Origin: Anaeromassilibacillus sp001305115 | Lineage (GTDB): Bacteria > Bacillota > Clostridia > Oscillospirales > Acutalibacteraceae | Length of the DNA stretch: 64,000 bases | Assembly (NCBI GenBank): GCA_042854365.1 | Contig: AP031437.1 | Location: forward strand, 1,364,001 to 1,428,000 | Reading direction: 5' to 3' | Shown: positions 42,356 through 51,350 of the stretch, in pieces | Layout of the letters: every line of letters begins with the position of its first letter | How positions within the stretch are numbered: the first letter of the stretch is position 1 | Translations under genes and position numbers: made by a program | The notes under the pieces: model-generated | Seen by the model: only the letters and a program-made list of their open reading frames with translations | What the model was told of the DNA's origin: nothing | Database searches by the model: none

Positions 42356-43014
42356 TTCTTACCCTCCTTTGCTGCTTCCACAACGGTTTCTTTCGCAAAT
42401 TTGCAAAACGTACGCATACAACAGATGTCGCACTTGGGTTTACGTGCATCGCAGACAGCGCGTCCATGTAAAACCAGCCGATGGCAAAAGTCATTGGCTT
42501 CTTCCATTGGCAGGACTTCGCGGAGTTGCTTTTCGACCTTTAGTGGATCTTTCCCTTCGCTCAACCCCAAGCGTCCACAGATGCGGATACAATGGGTATC
42601 TGTCACAACAGCGGGTTTGTGATAAATATCGCCCACGACAAGATTGGCTGTTTTGCGTCCTACGCCGGGGAGTTTGGTGAGCTCTTCCACGGTATCCGGG
42701 ACAACGCCATGATAGTCACTGCGGAGTTTATTGCACATCGCGTAAATATCACGCGCTTTGGTCTTGTACAGCCCGCAGGAGCGAATGATCTCTTCAATGT
42801 CCTCCACAGGGCCGTCGCAAAAGGCGTCCAAAGTCGGAAAACGCTCGAAGAGCGCAGGCGTCACCAGATTGACACGGGCATCGGTGCATTGTGCGGATAG
42901 GCGTGTAGCGATCAATAATTGAAGTGGTTCCGTATATGTTAATGAACAAATCGCATCGGGATATTCTTTCTTTAAAGCTTCTACCGCCCAAACGGCTTGT
43001 TGCTTTTTGGTCAT
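42352..43014 (-). CDS. nth: Endonuclease III
   Basis: Base-excision repair glycosylase/AP lyase for oxidised pyrimidines. 220 residues. Helix-hairpin-helix LPGVGRKTANLVVG with catalytic Lys121, catalytic Asp139 in VVTDTHCIR, and a 4Fe-4S loop with the exact C-x6-C-x2-C-x5-C spacing near the C-terminus. AAAGGAGATG precedes the start at 43014. The cysteine hydrolase gene is coupled behind it. Confidence 0.96.
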   Translation of the reverse strand: MTKKQQAVWAVEALKKEYPDAICSLTYTEPLQLLIATRLSAQCTDARVNLVTPALFERFPTLDAFCDGPVEDIEEIIRSCGLYKTKARDIYAMCNKLRSDYHGVVPDTVEELTKLPGVGRKTANLVVGDIYHKPAVVTDTHCIRICGRLGLSEGKDPLKVEKQLREVLPMEEANDFCHRLVLHGRAVCDARKPKCDICCMRTFCKFAKETVVEAAKEGKK

Positions 43015-43105
43015 TCCGTAACATCTCCTTTATCCAGTCTCATTCCTTCCAAAATCGCTTCCGTCTCCCCAAATTTTTGGTTCGACAACATTCGATTATG
43101 GCTTT

Positions 43106-43134
43106 ATTGTATACGAAAACGGGCGAAAGCACAA
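43106..43134 (-). promoter_or_regulatory. Promoter of nth
   Basis: TTGTGC, 17-bp spacer, TACAAT on the minus strand; the -35 is back to back with that of traX. Confidence 0.5.
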
Positions 43135-43135
43135 G

Positions 43136-43164
43136 TTGACAAACAGCGTAAATTTCCCTATGAT
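43136..43164 (+). promoter_or_regulatory. Promoter of traX
   Basis: TTGACA, 17-bp spacer, TATGAT; the start is about 27 bases before the TTG start codon. Confidence 0.75.
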
Positions 43165-43196
43165 GAAGAAAATCTCTGATAAAGGAGGAATTTGCT

Positions 43197-43856
43197 TTGT
43201 CCGGCCTTTGGCTGAAGTTCTTGGCACTGTTGTCCATGATGGTGGATCACACTGGAATGGCCTTGTTTCCACAGATACAGAGCCTTCGGCTGGTGGGCCG
43301 GCTGGCGTTTCCTCTGTACGGTTTTCTTCTGGCAGAAGGAGCCGCACATACAAAAAACAGCAACCGTTATCTGGGGCGCCTGCTGCTTTTTGCACTGTTG
43401 TCTGAGGTACCGTTTGATCTGGCTTGCCGAAATGTGTTCGTTTATCCGCAAGCGCAGAATGTATTTTTCACCCTATTTTTGGGATTGGCCGCTTGCGAAA
43501 TCTTGAAGCGTTTCATGCAGAGTAAACCGGTTTGGAGTTTTGCAGGGATAGCCGTACTTGCCTTGCTTGCGGAGGGAATACAGGCCGATTACGGAGCTTT
43601 TGGCGTGATGACAGTGGTGGCCTTTTTTGTTTGCCGGATCTATCCTTCCAGGGGGACGGCCCTCTTTACTGTGATGAATACAGGGTTTTCTCTGCTCAAC
43701 CATACGATGCTGCAATTGGCGGCGCCAGCCGCGGCGGTCCCCATTTTGCTGTACAATGGCCAGAGGGGAAGGCCGGTCAACAGGTATGTATTCTACCTGT
43801 TTTATCCGGCCCATCTTCTGCTTTTGTATCTGTTGCGCCAGTGGTTTATAGGGTGA
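43197..43856 (+). CDS. TraX-family membrane protein
   Basis: 219 residues with about seven membrane segments. Family signs: the N-terminal LKFLALLSMMVDHTGMALFP and VGRLAFPLYGFLLAEGAAHT, and the end YVFYLFYPAHLLLLYLL. TraX acetylates F-pilin in E. coli, but chromosomal homologues are widespread in Firmicutes and are better seen as predicted membrane acyltransferases of unknown substrate. TTG start with AAAGGAGG upstream. No conjugation genes are near. Confidence 0.85.
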   Translation: MSGLWLKFLALLSMMVDHTGMALFPQIQSLRLVGRLAFPLYGFLLAEGAAHTKNSNRYLGRLLLFALLSEVPFDLACRNVFVYPQAQNVFFTLFLGLAACEILKRFMQSKPVWSFAGIAVLALLAEGIQADYGAFGVMTVVAFFVCRIYPSRGTALFTVMNTGFSLLNHTMLQLAAPAAAVPILLYNGQRGRPVNRYVFYLFYPAHLLLLYLLRQWFIG

Positions 43857-43922
43857 TGCAGAAAAAGAAATTGCATGTTATGTCCAATTCCTGCATAAAA
43901 TGGAAACCCTGGTCGGAAGGTG

Positions 43923-43951
43923 TTGCGTTTTATCGGCAGAAAGGATATAAT
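43923..43951 (+). promoter_or_regulatory. Promoter of glyA
   Basis: TTGCGT, 17-bp spacer, TATAAT. The ~77-base leader has a small GC-rich stem (CCCGGGACCGGG) but no riboswitch I can recognise. Confidence 0.7.
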
Positions 43952-44034
43952 GGATAACAAGATACAGGCGAGAGTCGTGCCCGGGACCGGGACGGCTGGC
44001 GGCCAATACCAACCAAGGAGAGGAACGAGCGAAA

Positions 44035-45288
44035 ATGTACAAAGATATGATGGATACGATTGGATTCGTGTCCCAGGCAGATCCCGAAGTCGGCGCGGCC
44101 ATGCAGGATGAATTTAAGCGTCAGCAGCGAAATTTGGAAATGATCGCTTCCGAAAATATGGTTTCCCCGGCGGTGCTCGCCGCGATGGGCAGTGTACTGA
44201 CCAATAAGTATGCAGAGGGGTATCCGGGAAAGCGGTACTACGGCGGTTGCGAATATGTGGACGTCGTTGAAAATATTGCGCGTGACCGTGCATGCAAGTT
44301 GTTCGGTGCAGAACATGCGAATGTGCAGCCGCATGCGGGTGCACAGGCGAACTTGGCGGTTTATTTTGCGTTGCTCAAGCCCGGTGATACGGTTATGGGC
44401 ATGAACTTAGCGGAAGGCGGCCATCTGACGCATGGTTCCCCGGTCAATATGTCGGGAAGTTATTTCAATTTTGTCGCATACGGCGTCAGTCCGGAGACAG
44501 GCCGAATCGACTACAACCAGCTTTATGAGCAGGCTATGCAGGTAAAGCCAAAGCTGATTGTCGCGGGCGCCAGCGCCTACCCGAGAGTGATTGACTTCGC
44601 AAAATTCCGTGAGATCTGCGATGCCTGTGGCGCGCTCTTCATGGTCGATATGGCGCATATTGCCGGCCTGGTGGCGGGCGGCGATCATCCCAACCCGGTC
44701 CCGTATGCAGATGTAGTGACAACAACTACCCATAAGACCCTGCGCGGTCCGCGCGGCGGTATGATCCTTTGCAAAGAAGCGTATGCGAAGGCGATCGACA
44801 AGGCAATTTTCCCCGGCACCCAGGGAGGTCCTTTGATGCACATCATTGCAGGCAAGGCGGTTTGCTTTGGGGAAGCTTTGAAGCCGGAGTTCAAACAGTA
44901 TTCGCATGACATTGTAGCGAATGCTTCTGCCTTGGCGGATGGACTTCTCAAGCGCGGTGTGAAGCTCGTTTCCGGTGGTACCGATAATCACCTCATGTTG
45001 GTGGACCTCAGCGGCCAGGAACTGACAGGCAAGGAGTTGGAACATCGTTTGGATGAGGTGTATATCACTGCAAACAAGAATACGGTTCCGAATGAGCAGC
45101 GCAGCCCCTTTACCACAAGTGGCCTGCGTCTGGGAACAGCAGCTATCACGACCCGTGGTTTGACGGTAGCGGATATGGACACCATCGCAGAATGTATCGC
45201 ATTGGCAATCAATGACTTCGACAACAGCAAAGAAAAGATCCGCAGCATGGTCAGTGAGATTTGTGCGCGGTATCCGCTTTATGCGTAA
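44035..45288 (+). CDS. glyA: Serine hydroxymethyltransferase
   Basis: Interconverts serine and glycine with tetrahydrofolate. 417 residues. PLP Lys234 in TTTTHKTLRGPRGG; MIASENMVSPAVLAAMGS; YAEGYPGKRYYGGCEYVD; QPHAGAQANLAVYFALL. AAGGAG lies 14 bp before the ATG. It is followed by repeat copy 3 (starting 36 bp after the stop). Confidence 0.97.
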   Translation: MYKDMMDTIGFVSQADPEVGAAMQDEFKRQQRNLEMIASENMVSPAVLAAMGSVLTNKYAEGYPGKRYYGGCEYVDVVENIARDRACKLFGAEHANVQPHAGAQANLAVYFALLKPGDTVMGMNLAEGGHLTHGSPVNMSGSYFNFVAYGVSPETGRIDYNQLYEQAMQVKPKLIVAGASAYPRVIDFAKFREICDACGALFMVDMAHIAGLVAGGDHPNPVPYADVVTTTTHKTLRGPRGGMILCKEAYAKAIDKAIFPGTQGGPLMHIIAGKAVCFGEALKPEFKQYSHDIVANASALADGLLKRGVKLVSGGTDNHLMLVDLSGQELTGKELEHRLDEVYITANKNTVPNEQRSPFTTSGLRLGTAAITTRGLTVADMDTIAECIALAINDFDNSKEKIRSMVSEICARYPLYA

Positions 45289-45323
45289 GCTTGTTTCCAT
45301 TCCATCGAATAGTGAATCAAAAA

Positions 45324-45454
45324 GAGGGTGTCCCAAAACTACGAATCTTTCGATTCATAGGAAAGGGGCATCCTCTTTCTGTTTGAAAAAATATCTGCGT
45401 TTCTAAAAAAACGAGGGTATCCTGAAGGCATTTCATGACTTTTGGGACACCCTC
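45324..45454. repeat. Two-hairpin repeat element, copy 3
   Basis: 131 bp between glyA and rarA, same orientation as copy 1. Ends GAGGGTGTCCCAAAA and TTTTGGGACACCCTC form a perfect 15-bp inverted repeat. Differs from copy 1 at few positions, among them CTTTCG against CGTTCG at the first hairpin tip. No duplicated target site of clear length was found by eye. Confidence 0.88.
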
Positions 45455-45477
45455 TTCCGGTAAAGGAGGAAGGTAGG

Positions 45478-46752
45478 ATGCGCCCATTGGCGGATCGTAT
45501 TCGCCCGCAATCCCTGGATGAAATTGTAGGCCAGCGTCACCTGCTTGGAGAGGGAAAGCCTCTGCGGAGAATCATTGCGTCCGGTGAAATTCCCAACATG
45601 ATTTTTTATGGCCCCTCCGGTATAGGAAAAACGACATTGGCTTCCATCATTGCAAGGCAGACCCATCGGAAGCTTTGTAAATTGAATGGAACCACAGCTT
45701 CCACCGCCGATATTCGCGAAGTGGTTGCCAGCTTGGACCGGCTGGACGCGGTGAACGGCGTATTGCTCTACTTAGATGAGATCCAGTACTTTAATAAGAA
45801 ACAACAGCAGACACTTTTGGAGTTTATCGAGAATGGGCAGATTACATTGATCGCATCCACGACAGAAAATCCATACTTTTATGTGTACAATGCAATCCTA
45901 AGCCGTTCCACGGTATTTGAGTTTAAGCCTGTACAGCCGGAGGAAGTCTGCCGCGCGGTTGAACGGGCATTCGGCCTGATGGAAGACGACCTGCACAGTA
46001 CATTACAGCTGGAGGATGGAGTTGTAAAGCATATTGCTGCCGCCTGCGGTGGAGATGTACGCAAAGCAATGAATGCAGTAGAACTCTGTGCATTGTCTGC
46101 ACAAGAGAGGAATGGCGACAGCCGTTTTGTCTCTCTGGAGAGCGCTAGGGAGTTGACGCAACGCAGTGCAATGAAATACGACCGCGAAGGGGATGAACAC
46201 TACGACATTCTTTCCGCATACCAAAAGTCAATGCGCGGCTCCGACCCGGATGCGGCGATTCACTATTTGGCGCGACTGTTGGAAGCAGGAGATCTCCCGT
46301 CAGCGTGTAGGAGATTGTTGGTATGCGCGAGTGAAGATGTAGGGTTGGCTTATCCGCAGATCATCCCCATTGTAAAGGCTGCGGTGGATACGGCCCTGAT
46401 GGTTGGATTGCCAGAAGCGCGGTTTCCTTTGGCGGATGCAGTTCTTTTGGTGTGCAACGCACCAAAATCCAATAGCGGGCACGATGCGATACTCGCTGCG
46501 GCTGAAGATGTACGTGCGGGAAGGGCGGGGCCGATTCCCCGTCAACTGCAAAACAATCATTACGATGGAGCGGATAATCCCAATAAAGGGCAATTCTACA
46601 AGTATCCGCACGATTATCCGAACAGTTGGGTTGCCCAGCAATATCTCCCCGACAATTTGCAAGGGGTTCATTATTATCATTATGGGGAGAATAAGACGGA
46701 GCAGGCTTATCGTGCGTATTGGGAGCGCATTAAGAAATCTGGGAATATGTAG
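45478..46752 (+). CDS. rarA: Replication-associated recombination protein A
   Basis: AAA+ ATPase (MgsA/RarA) acting at stalled forks. 424 residues. Walker A FYGPSGIGKTT at 44-54, Walker B LLYLDEIQYF, sensor ASTTENPYF and C-terminal signature RLLVCASEDVGLAYPQ, with GFPEAR-like VGLPEARFPLADAVL. Start 45478 has AAAGGAGGA upstream; the frame begins at 45442 inside repeat copy 3, and those 12 residues are an artefact. Confidence 0.95.
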   Translation: MRPLADRIRPQSLDEIVGQRHLLGEGKPLRRIIASGEIPNMIFYGPSGIGKTTLASIIARQTHRKLCKLNGTTASTADIREVVASLDRLDAVNGVLLYLDEIQYFNKKQQQTLLEFIENGQITLIASTTENPYFYVYNAILSRSTVFEFKPVQPEEVCRAVERAFGLMEDDLHSTLQLEDGVVKHIAAACGGDVRKAMNAVELCALSAQERNGDSRFVSLESARELTQRSAMKYDREGDEHYDILSAYQKSMRGSDPDAAIHYLARLLEAGDLPSACRRLLVCASEDVGLAYPQIIPIVKAAVDTALMVGLPEARFPLADAVLLVCNAPKSNSGHDAILAAAEDVRAGRAGPIPRQLQNNHYDGADNPNKGQFYKYPHDYPNSWVAQQYLPDNLQGVHYYHYGENKTEQAYRAYWERIKKSGNM

Positions 46753-46825
46753 CAGTTTGCTGTCCAAAAAAGCGGAGCCCGACGTGGTTTTATAAAATAA
46801 TTTGTTGGAAAACAGCAAATTTACC

Positions 46826-46854
46826 TTGTATCTGTCCGCTCTTCGTGGTAACAT
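46826..46854 (+). promoter_or_regulatory. Promoter of the flavin reductase-rubredoxin gene
   Basis: TTGTAT, 17-bp spacer, TAACAT; about 46 bases before the start codon. Confidence 0.6.
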
Positions 46855-46900
46855 AGATAGGAATAGGGGCAATGAATGCTCACCGGAGGTGTTTGTTTTC

Positions 46901-47557
46901 ATGAAGGACGAGACACTTTTCAATCTCTCGTACGGAATGTATGCCATTGGTGTAAAAAATGATAAGCGAGTATCCGCCTGTATTGTGAATACGGTGTTTC
47001 AGGTGACGAATACACCCAACCAAATTGCAATTAGTATGAATCGCAACAATTACAGCCACGAATGCATTGAAAAGGAAGGCATTTTTACGGTTTCAGTGCT
47101 TTCGGAGGATACCTCGGGAGCGGTAATCGGCGCATTGGGATTTAATTCCGGCCGGGATACAGACAAGCTTAAAAATATCCGCCATAAGATACTGGTGGAA
47201 GGGTTGCCTGTGGTCAAGGAGAATATTTGTTGCTGGTTCTTGTGTAAGGTGGTCAACCGTGTAGAGACAGCGACCCATACCGTTTTTATTGCAGAAGTGA
47301 TGGCGGGAAGCGACACCTCTAAGGGGAAGCCAATGACTTATGATTATTATCATAAAGTAATCAAAGGAACAGCGCCAAAAAATGCTCCTACTTACCGTGC
47401 AACAGAGGCTGTGGATGACCGCAACGATGGGGAAGAGTTTATCTGTACCATCTGTGGATATGTATACGATGATCCGGATCTTTCTTTTGAGGAGCTTCCG
47501 GACGATTGGGTGTGCCCGATCTGCGGCGCACCGAAGAGCGCATTTAAGCGCCAATAA
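46901..47557 (+). CDS. Flavin reductase-rubredoxin fusion (high-molecular-weight rubredoxin type)
   Basis: 218 residues. Residues 1 to ~155 form a flavin reductase-like FMN domain (NTVFQVTNTPNQIAISMN, FTVSVLSEDT); residues ~168-218 are a complete rubredoxin with two CxxCG knuckles (CTICGYVYDD and CPICGAPKSAF) that bind one iron. Such fusions pass electrons from NAD(P)H or reduced flavin to flavodiiron proteins in anaerobes, so a role in oxygen or NO detoxification is likely. ATG 46901 has GGAGGTG upstream; the frame to 46802 crosses the promoter. Confidence 0.9.
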   Translation: MKDETLFNLSYGMYAIGVKNDKRVSACIVNTVFQVTNTPNQIAISMNRNNYSHECIEKEGIFTVSVLSEDTSGAVIGALGFNSGRDTDKLKNIRHKILVEGLPVVKENICCWFLCKVVNRVETATHTVFIAEVMAGSDTSKGKPMTYDYYHKVIKGTAPKNAPTYRATEAVDDRNDGEEFICTICGYVYDDPDLSFEELPDDWVCPICGAPKSAFKRQ

Positions 47558-47913
47558 AATAGAATCCCTTAGAAGCTGTGAACAATTTGTCTCTCTGTAG
47601 AATCAGTAGAACGGTGAATCGGCCGGTCGCGGCTTCTAAAAGGCTCACTCCGAAGTGATTTTTCTCTTCGGGCGGGCCTTTTTTTTCGGTGAATCCGGTG
47701 GTGCAGGGGTTTTGGAAGAGAAGTGTACCGCAAAATAGGGGAAGAGAATCCATCGTTTGTGAAGAGACCGATAAACATTGGAATTCAAAAAGCACCCCAC
47801 ATTTTGGGGGGATTTTGTCAAAAATTCTCCTGTCGCCGTTTCATAAAATATGAAGGCCCAGTTCGTTGGGAAATCCCCCAACGAGTGGGTTGAAAGGAAA
47901 TGAGGAGAGTACC
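47558..47913 (+). other. 356-bp non-coding stretch with terminator and hairpins before the NCS2 permease
   Basis: Terminator at 47636-47689: AAGGC...CCGAAG paired with CTTCGG...GGCC, then eight Ts. It is preceded by a wide inverted repeat TTAGAAGC (47569) and GCTTCTAA (47632). Near the permease, a small CCCCA/TGGGG stem (about 47798-47812) and a TCGTTGGG/CCCAACGA-type stem (about 47860-47887) follow. I find no known riboswitch consensus and no convincing ORF. Confidence 0.5.
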
Positions 47914-49221
47914 ATGTCAAGCAAGATCATCCAGGTTAACGAGCGGCCGCCTCTTCGGCAAGCCATCCCCCTGAGCATCCAGCACATGTTCGCCATGTTT
48001 GGCGCCTCGGTGTTGGTCCCATCCGTCTTTGGCATCGACCCGGCCATTGTACTGTTTATGAATGGTGTGGGAACCCTGCTGTTCATTCTCATTACGAAAG
48101 GCCGCGCGCCGGCATACCTTGGCTCCAGTTTTGCCTTCCTAGCGGCAGGAGGGGTTGTGATCCAAAAGTATGGCTTTGAATATGCCCAAGGCGGCTTTGT
48201 TGCAGTGGGTATATGCGGCTGTATTTTAGCGTTGATTGTGTATAAGTTTGGAACCAATTGGATCGACTGCATTCTTCCTCCGGCAGCGATGGGGCCGGTT
48301 GTGGCGTTGATCGGGTTGGAGTTGGCTTCCAATGCAGCCAGCAATGCGGGCCTGTTGGACGAGAGCATTGATATGAAAAATGTCCTGGTCTTTTTGGTGA
48401 CACTCTGTGTAGCGGTATTCGGTTCGGTATTGTTCCGTAAATTCCTGGCGGTTATCCCCATCTTGGTCGCAATCATTGCAGGATATATCACTGCCTGTAT
48501 CGTAGGGATTGTAGAGTTTCAACCTGTCGTGGATGCGTCGCTGTTCTCCTTGCCCCATTTCCAGATGGCAAAGTTTAACATGGAAGCCGTTCTTACCATG
48601 TTGCCCGTCCTACTGGTAATCGCATCTGAGCACATCGGCCATCAGATTGTCACCAGCAAGGTGGTTGGCCGCGATCTGTTGAAAGATCCGGGGTTGCACC
48701 GCTCTTTGTTTGCGGATAATTTCTCTACAGCCCTCTCTGGCTTGATTGGTTCGGTTCCCACGACAACCTATGGGGAAAATATCGGCGTTATGGCGATGAC
48801 CAAGGTATACAGCGTTTGGGTTATTGGCGGCGCGGCGGTATTCTCGATCGTTTGCGCATTTATTGGCAAGCTATCTGCACTCATCAGCAGCATTCCGGGG
48901 CCAGTCATCGGTGGAATCTCGTTTCTGTTGTATGGAATGATTGGCGCTTCTGGCCTGCGGATTTTGGTGGATGCTAAGGTGGACTACGGCAAGGCGCGCA
49001 ACCAGGCGTTGACCGCAGTGGTGTTTGTGGTTGGGTTATCCGGTATTGCATGGAACATCGGCGGCGTACAGCTCAAAGGAATGGTACTCGCTTGTGTCGT
49101 TGGTATGGTGATGGGCCTCCTATTCTATATCTTTGACAAACTTCACTGGACCAACGATCAGGAAGAAGAGCCAAAGACGACGGCAGAAGCGGCAGATGCC
49201 CCGGTTGTTCCGAAAAAGTAA
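47914..49221 (+). CDS. NCS2-family uracil/xanthine permease
   Basis: 435 residues, about 12-14 membrane segments. Proton-coupled nucleobase uptake. Seen: PLSIQHMFAMFGASVLVPSV at the N-terminus, AYLGSSFAFL, VIASEHIGHQ (substrate-site Glu) and the NCS2 segment TTTYGENIGVMAMTKVYS. The set fits UraA-type uracil carriers best. Start 47914 follows GAGGAGAG; the 16-residue extension to 47866 overlaps a leader hairpin. The acidic C-terminal tail is cytoplasmic. Confidence 0.9.
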   Translation: MSSKIIQVNERPPLRQAIPLSIQHMFAMFGASVLVPSVFGIDPAIVLFMNGVGTLLFILITKGRAPAYLGSSFAFLAAGGVVIQKYGFEYAQGGFVAVGICGCILALIVYKFGTNWIDCILPPAAMGPVVALIGLELASNAASNAGLLDESIDMKNVLVFLVTLCVAVFGSVLFRKFLAVIPILVAIIAGYITACIVGIVEFQPVVDASLFSLPHFQMAKFNMEAVLTMLPVLLVIASEHIGHQIVTSKVVGRDLLKDPGLHRSLFADNFSTALSGLIGSVPTTTYGENIGVMAMTKVYSVWVIGGAAVFSIVCAFIGKLSALISSIPGPVIGGISFLLYGMIGASGLRILVDAKVDYGKARNQALTAVVFVVGLSGIAWNIGGVQLKGMVLACVVGMVMGLLFYIFDKLHWTNDQEEEPKTTAEAADAPVVPKK

Positions 49222-49287
49222 CCAATCATATTGTAAAGGCCAATGGAAGTAGAGCCTTTGTATTTCAAATCTAGGAATAAAAACAGA

Positions 49288-49338
49288 AGAGACGCTCTGT
49301 GTCCAGCCAATGGCTATATACAGGGCGCCTCTTATTTT
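49288..49338 (+). terminator. Bidirectional terminator after the permease gene
   Basis: 13-bp stem AGAGACGCTCTGT/ACAGGGCGCCTCT with one mismatch; a GCC/GGC stem sits in the loop. T-rich tails on both strands serve the permease and the convergent lipoprotein gene. Confidence 0.75.
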
Positions 49339-49422
49339 CATACATGGATGGTTTTTTGCAGAGATTCTGTCGGCCTTTCTTGCACAATACGTTCTCTCGT
49401 ACGTTTCTATGTTTTTTCTCGC

Positions 49423-50172
49423 TTAGGAAATCTTTTCAATCTTTGTTACTGTGACCTCGGTCGTGTCAGAACCATTGATTGTCCCATCATAATAGATACG
49501 CAGCCGGTCGCCGATCACCAATCCGTCCGGTTCGTTGACTTCTGCACCTTCTTTGTTGAAGAGAAGTTCCTTGCCGTCGCTGGTTTCGATTGTGATGGTA
49601 TTCATCGTTCCGTCTGTGAGCGTTCCATCGATATAGGCGGTTTCAGAACTGGAGGAAGATGTATTGACGACAGTGAACCCTGCTTTGACTTCGTCCAATT
49701 GAATGGCCATTTCGCTGTAAAGAACAGCATCCTCTTCGTCGGAAACGGGGTTCTCCGCTGGAATATCCGCCAAATAGACGGTATCCCCGCTCTCTTGAAT
49801 CAGGGAGGGAAGCTCCGCGCCCACCGTATTTTGGTCATCCCACCACGTTTTAGGAGCTGCCCAAATGGAAAGCAGTGGAGTGTCTGTATTTCCCTTGAAC
49901 AAGAAATCTACATGGCTATATTCTACGTCTTGGGTACTCATCACATCGTCTTTCGTAACTTTGACGGTATAGTGCTCTTTATTCCAACGGGAAGGAACAG
50001 TAAAAGTAAAATCCATTCCATCAAAGCTGAGTGTTTGCGGAACACTGGCCTCAGAGGACGATGGAGCCTCGCTTGAAGGCAGAGTTGAAGATGATTCTTC
50101 GCTGCCATTTGTACAAGCGCAGACAGAAATCGCCAAGATCACAGCCAACAGCAATCCAACGGTTTTTTTCAT
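49423..50172 (-). CDS. Hypothetical lipoprotein
   Basis: 249 residues, no family recognised. Signal peptide with lipobox Cys20 (ISVCAC), then a Ser/Glu/Pro-rich linker of about 30 residues, then a mixed beta region (LSFDGMDFTFTVPSRW) and a C-terminal small beta domain (GDRLRIYYDGTINGSDTTEVTVTKIEKI) of the kind that follows DUF3221-like beta barrels. AAGGAGGC precedes the start at 50172; the frame to 50193 overlaps that site. Single gene between convergent and same-strand neighbours. The 50173-50300 stretch shows only a small GGGAAAG/CTTTCCC stem. Confidence 0.7.
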   Translation of the reverse strand: MKKTVGLLLAVILAISVCACTNGSEESSSTLPSSEAPSSSEASVPQTLSFDGMDFTFTVPSRWNKEHYTVKVTKDDVMSTQDVEYSHVDFLFKGNTDTPLLSIWAAPKTWWDDQNTVGAELPSLIQESGDTVYLADIPAENPVSDEEDAVLYSEMAIQLDEVKAGFTVVNTSSSSSETAYIDGTLTDGTMNTITIETSDGKELLFNKEGAEVNEPDGLVIGDRLRIYYDGTINGSDTTEVTVTKIEKIS

Positions 50173-50300
50173 AAAATATGCCTCCTTAAACAAGAGGGAA
50201 AGTGTTCGTAGAAACCCTTTCCCAAAAGGATTGATATGCTTTTTGACGCAATCATTTTACCGCGAATCCATCCGAAAAGAAAGAAACAGTTTGTTAACTT

Positions 50301-51350
50301 TCATAACAATTTTGTTGGATTCTCACTGGCTGTATAGTTGTGCAGATCTTGAATAAATTCCCGAACAATCTCCTCTGGAGTGGCCCACGAAGTTACGAAA
50401 CGGACTGCTTGGTGACCGGCATCAACACGTCCCCAGGCTTCAAAGGCATAATCCTTAGAAAGCTGCTCCAATAAGGCATCAGAAAGAATGGGAAATACCT
50501 GATTGGTCGGAGAATCAGAAAAGAATCGAAACCCTAAAGCGCGAAATGCTTCACGCAACAGATCTGCCATATGGTTGGCATGTTTGGCGAGTGCGTAGTA
50601 GAGACCGTCTTCAAAGAATGCTTCAAACTGTGCCCCAAGGACAAAACCCTTTGCCAACATACCGCCACGCTGTTTCAAGATATAACGAAAATCCGGTTTG
50701 AGGGTTTCATTGCAGATGACCAATGCTTCACCCAACAGAGCGCCGTTTTTCGTGCCACCCACATAAAAGGCATCGGTTAATGCGCCGATGTCCTGCATGG
50801 TGAGATCACTTGCACACAAGGCGCTTCCCAGACGGGCGCCATCCATGTAGAGGTAAAGACGATTTTCTCGGCAGCACCGATGAAGTGCGTTCAATTCCTC
50901 TTTTGAGTAGACCGTTCCGCATTCAGATGAGTTGGAGAGATAAGCCAATTTGGGTTTTACCATGTGCTCGTCCGGATGGGCAGCCAATACACGCAGAATT
51001 CCCTCCGGCGTCAGTTTACCGTTTACGCCCGGCGTGATGCATACCTTGTGTCCGGTGGCCTCAATAGAACCGCTTTCATGTCCTGCAATATGGCCGGTTT
51101 CCGCCGCAATGGCGGCTTCGTGAGGACGCAGGAAGGCGGTTAAGGCGGTCAAATTGACCTGTGTGCCGCCTTCCAGAAAGTGGATGTCCACATCTTTACG
51201 GCCAATTTCTTTGCGTAGCAAGTCGGCTGCGCGTTTACAGTGTCCATCGTTTCCATAGGCTGTATTCTGTTTGCTTCCGGCCAGATTTAGGGCCTTTAAA
51301 AGCTTTGGATGTGCGCCTTCGCTGTAATCATTTTGAAAACTGTACTTCAA
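50301..51350 (-). CDS. ltaE: Low-specificity threonine aldolase
   Basis: PLP enzyme splitting threonine to glycine and acetaldehyde. 349 residues. YSFQNDYSEGAHPKLL at the start, EGGTQVNL, HIAGHESGSIEATGHKV, LYLYMDGARLGSAL and PLP Lys in YVGGTKNGALLGE. The start is probably TTG at 51350, with AAGGCGGG 7 bp upstream; the frame reaches 51515 but the family starts at this point. With glyA nearby it offers another route to glycine. Confidence 0.88.
   Translation of the reverse strand: MKYSFQNDYSEGAHPKLLKALNLAGSKQNTAYGNDGHCKRAADLLRKEIGRKDVDIHFLEGGTQVNLTALTAFLRPHEAAIAAETGHIAGHESGSIEATGHKVCITPGVNGKLTPEGILRVLAAHPDEHMVKPKLAYLSNSSECGTVYSKEELNALHRCCRENRLYLYMDGARLGSALCASDLTMQDIGALTDAFYVGGTKNGALLGEALVICNETLKPDFRYILKQRGGMLAKGFVLGAQFEAFFEDGLYYALAKHANHMADLLREAFRALGFRFFSDSPTNQVFPILSDALLEQLSKDYAFEAWGRVDAGHQAVRFVTSWATPEEIVREFIQDLHNYTASENPTKLL

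Noticed and set aside
43197..43856. TraX as a sign of a conjugative element
   Set aside because: No relaxase, coupling protein, pilus or integrase genes around; TraX homologues are common in chromosomes.
43857..44034. Glycine or tetrahydrofolate riboswitch before glyA
   Set aside because: The leader is about 77 bases and lacks the conserved cores of both classes.
47820..47913. Purine riboswitch before the NCS2 permease
   Set aside because: No purine-riboswitch core (conserved loop-loop motifs) could be found.
47645..47920. 91-codon minus-strand frame before the permease
   Set aside because: Runs antisense over the terminator and leader, contains a Lys/Pro low-complexity tract and has no start signals.
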